Below, piece after piece: positions 63,094-64,000 of a stretch of 64,000 bases of DNA. The notes beneath the pieces are model-generated. The model made no database searches. It saw only the letters and a program-made list of their open reading frames with translations, and had not been told where the DNA came from. The DNA is from Shimia sagamensis (lineage in GTDB: Bacteria > Pseudomonadota > Alphaproteobacteria > Rhodobacterales > Rhodobacteraceae). Numbering within the stretch: position 1 is the stretch's first letter; every line of letters begins with the position of its first letter. Made by a program: the position numbers and the translations under genes. The stretch is taken from NCBI RefSeq assembly GCF_900182745.1, contig NZ_FXTY01000001.1:434001-498000 (forward strand), read 5' to 3'.

Positions 63094-64000
63094 TTATTCG
63101 CCGCGAACTTTTGCGATGGCACCGGCGCCGAACTCAGCTTCCAGCTCGCTGTAATACGGCTTCATCGCGTCACGGAACGCGGCTGTGTCAGGCTCTGTGA
63201 TAGACAGGCCTCGCTCTTTGAAGGTGTCGACCAGCTTGGCTTCCGCATCAAAAGTCAGACTGTCAGACACGTCCCCGCCTTTGGCGACTGCAGCTTGCAC
63301 CCAACCTTTTTCTTCATCTGAAAGGCTGCCCCAGGTGGAGGTGCCAATCTGGATCGCGCTGGACGCAATAAAGTGGTTGGTCATCGCGATATGACTCTGC
63401 ACTTCATAGAACTTCATCGCCTCGATGGTCGGCAGCGGGTTCTCTTCAGCATCAACCTGGTTAGTTTGCAGCGCCAGATAAACCTCGGCAAATGCCACTG
63501 GTGCCGGGGTTGCACCGGTGTTTTCTGCATAGGCAATCAAGAACGGCACATTTGGTGTCCGCAGGCGCAAACCAGCCATATCTTCGAGCGAGTTGATCGC
63601 CCGGTTGGATGTTGTCTGGCGGGTGCCATAATACCAAACGTCCAGAAGATGAATGTTCTGTTCATTCATCTTGACGGCCATTTCCTGACCCCACGAACCA
63701 GCCACGATTTGCTGCAAGTGATCAAAGTTGTCTACAACGTACGGCGCGCCAACCAGCTTCAATTCCGGAATGATATAGGACATGTCAGGGTAACCGGTCA
63801 TCACCATATCAAGTTCACCGGCTTGAACCTGCGCCACCATCGCTTTGAAATCCCCAAGAGAGGAAGATGGGAACAGTTTGACGGTCATCTCACCGCCAGA
63901 AGCTTTCTCCAGCTCCTCCTTAAAGGCAAGCGCGCCCTGATAGACATTAGAGACCTCATTGTCCTGCATCCCAAATGTCAGGGTCTTTTCTGCAAGAGCA
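63094..64000 (-). CDS. siaP: Sialic acid TRAP substrate-binding protein (5' end beyond window)
   Basis: The last 301 codons of a DctP-type binding protein; the signal peptide and start lie past position 64000. The visible N-terminal part reads ALAEKTLTFGMQDNEVSN. The segment GTRQTTSNRAINSLEDM and LRLRTPN, with the ligand-binding Arg, match Haemophilus SiaP almost exactly, and ALQTNQVDAEENPL continues the similarity. It is the first visible gene of the sialate operon. Confidence 0.93.
   Translation of the reverse strand, partial: ALAEKTLTFGMQDNEVSNVYQGALAFKEELEKASGGEMTVKLFPSSSLGDFKAMVAQVQAGELDMVMTGYPDMSYIIPELKLVGAPYVVDNFDHLQQIVAGSWGQEMAVKMNEQNIHLLDVWYYGTRQTTSNRAINSLEDMAGLRLRTPNVPFLIAYAENTGATPAPVAFAEVYLALQTNQVDAEENPLPTIEAMKFYEVQSHIAMTNHFIASSAIQIGTSTWGSLSDEEKGWVQAAVAKGGDVSDSLTFDAEAKLVDTFKERGLSITEPDTAAFRDAMKPYYSELEAEFGAGAIAKVRGE

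Noticed and set aside
1-64000. CRISPR array, tRNA/rRNA genes, insertion sequences or prophage
   Set aside because: No regularly spaced repeats, no cloverleaf-like sequences, no transposase or phage structural genes were recognised on reading both strands; a dedicated covariance-model search could still find a small RNA.

Overview
The window reads as chromosome from a marine alphaproteobacterium of the Rhodobacteraceae (Roseobacter group). The evidence is the petP-petR regulator pair, the dxs-ispA-xseB cluster, a malonyl-CoA synthetase, the abundance of TRAP transporters, and dispersed elements of the form GCATTCTCATTC-N2-AAAATATCC followed by G runs. This placement is inferred from gene content; no rRNA or tRNA gene is visible. 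Coding density is high, with many 1-, 4- and 8-base overlaps between consecutive genes. No prophage, insertion sequence or CRISPR array was seen.

Positions 1-34,800 are mostly housekeeping. In order they hold: an acyl-CoA ligase with a CaiD-type hydratase (carnitine-like metabolism); an epimerase; the isoprenoid cluster dxs, ispA, xseB with a histone-deacetylase-like hydrolase; petR-petP; ilvE; malonyl-CoA synthetase; aroC with an HD hydrolase; a VOC protein with a K+ channel; an operon of AI-2E permease, HlyD adaptor and DUF2955 membrane protein (probable export system); two EamA transporters; CcdA-like, thioredoxin, MsrB and MsrA; a queG-GST-unknown operon; a second GST; mtgA; and the glutamate synthase genes. 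gltB and gltD are separated by three unrelated co-directional genes.

Positions 35,000-39,750 carry uppP, rpsT and an orphan hybrid sensor kinase of about 1,100 residues.

From about 39,900 to the end the window is an accessory scavenging island with three modules. (1) A family-5 oligosaccharide/peptide ABC transporter ends in a cytoplasmic GH20 hexosaminidase, which suggests uptake of chitooligosaccharides. (2) An RpiR regulator is divergent from an operon of TRAP transporter, M81 (MlrC-like) hydrolase, D-threonine-aldolase/D-serine-dehydratase-like PLP enzyme and RidA; its substrate is unknown. (3) A sialic acid module contains periplasmic NanM mutarotase and a NanR-like GntR regulator on the plus strand, and siaP-siaQ-siaM-nanE-nanK-nagB-nagA on the minus strand. 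Modules 1 and 3 should converge on amino-sugar phosphates and then fructose-6-phosphate through NagA and NagB. The sialate lyase NanA is not in the window and may lie just past the right edge, where siaP is cut.

The main regulatory signals are three 15-base TGTA-N7-TACA-like sites in the RpiR/TRAP intergenic region, a CATATGCGCATATG palindrome overlapping the nanM promoter, and strong hairpins directly after each solute-binding-protein gene. The best candidate for an undescribed system is module 2. The DUF2955 exporter and the interrupted glutamate synthase locus come next.
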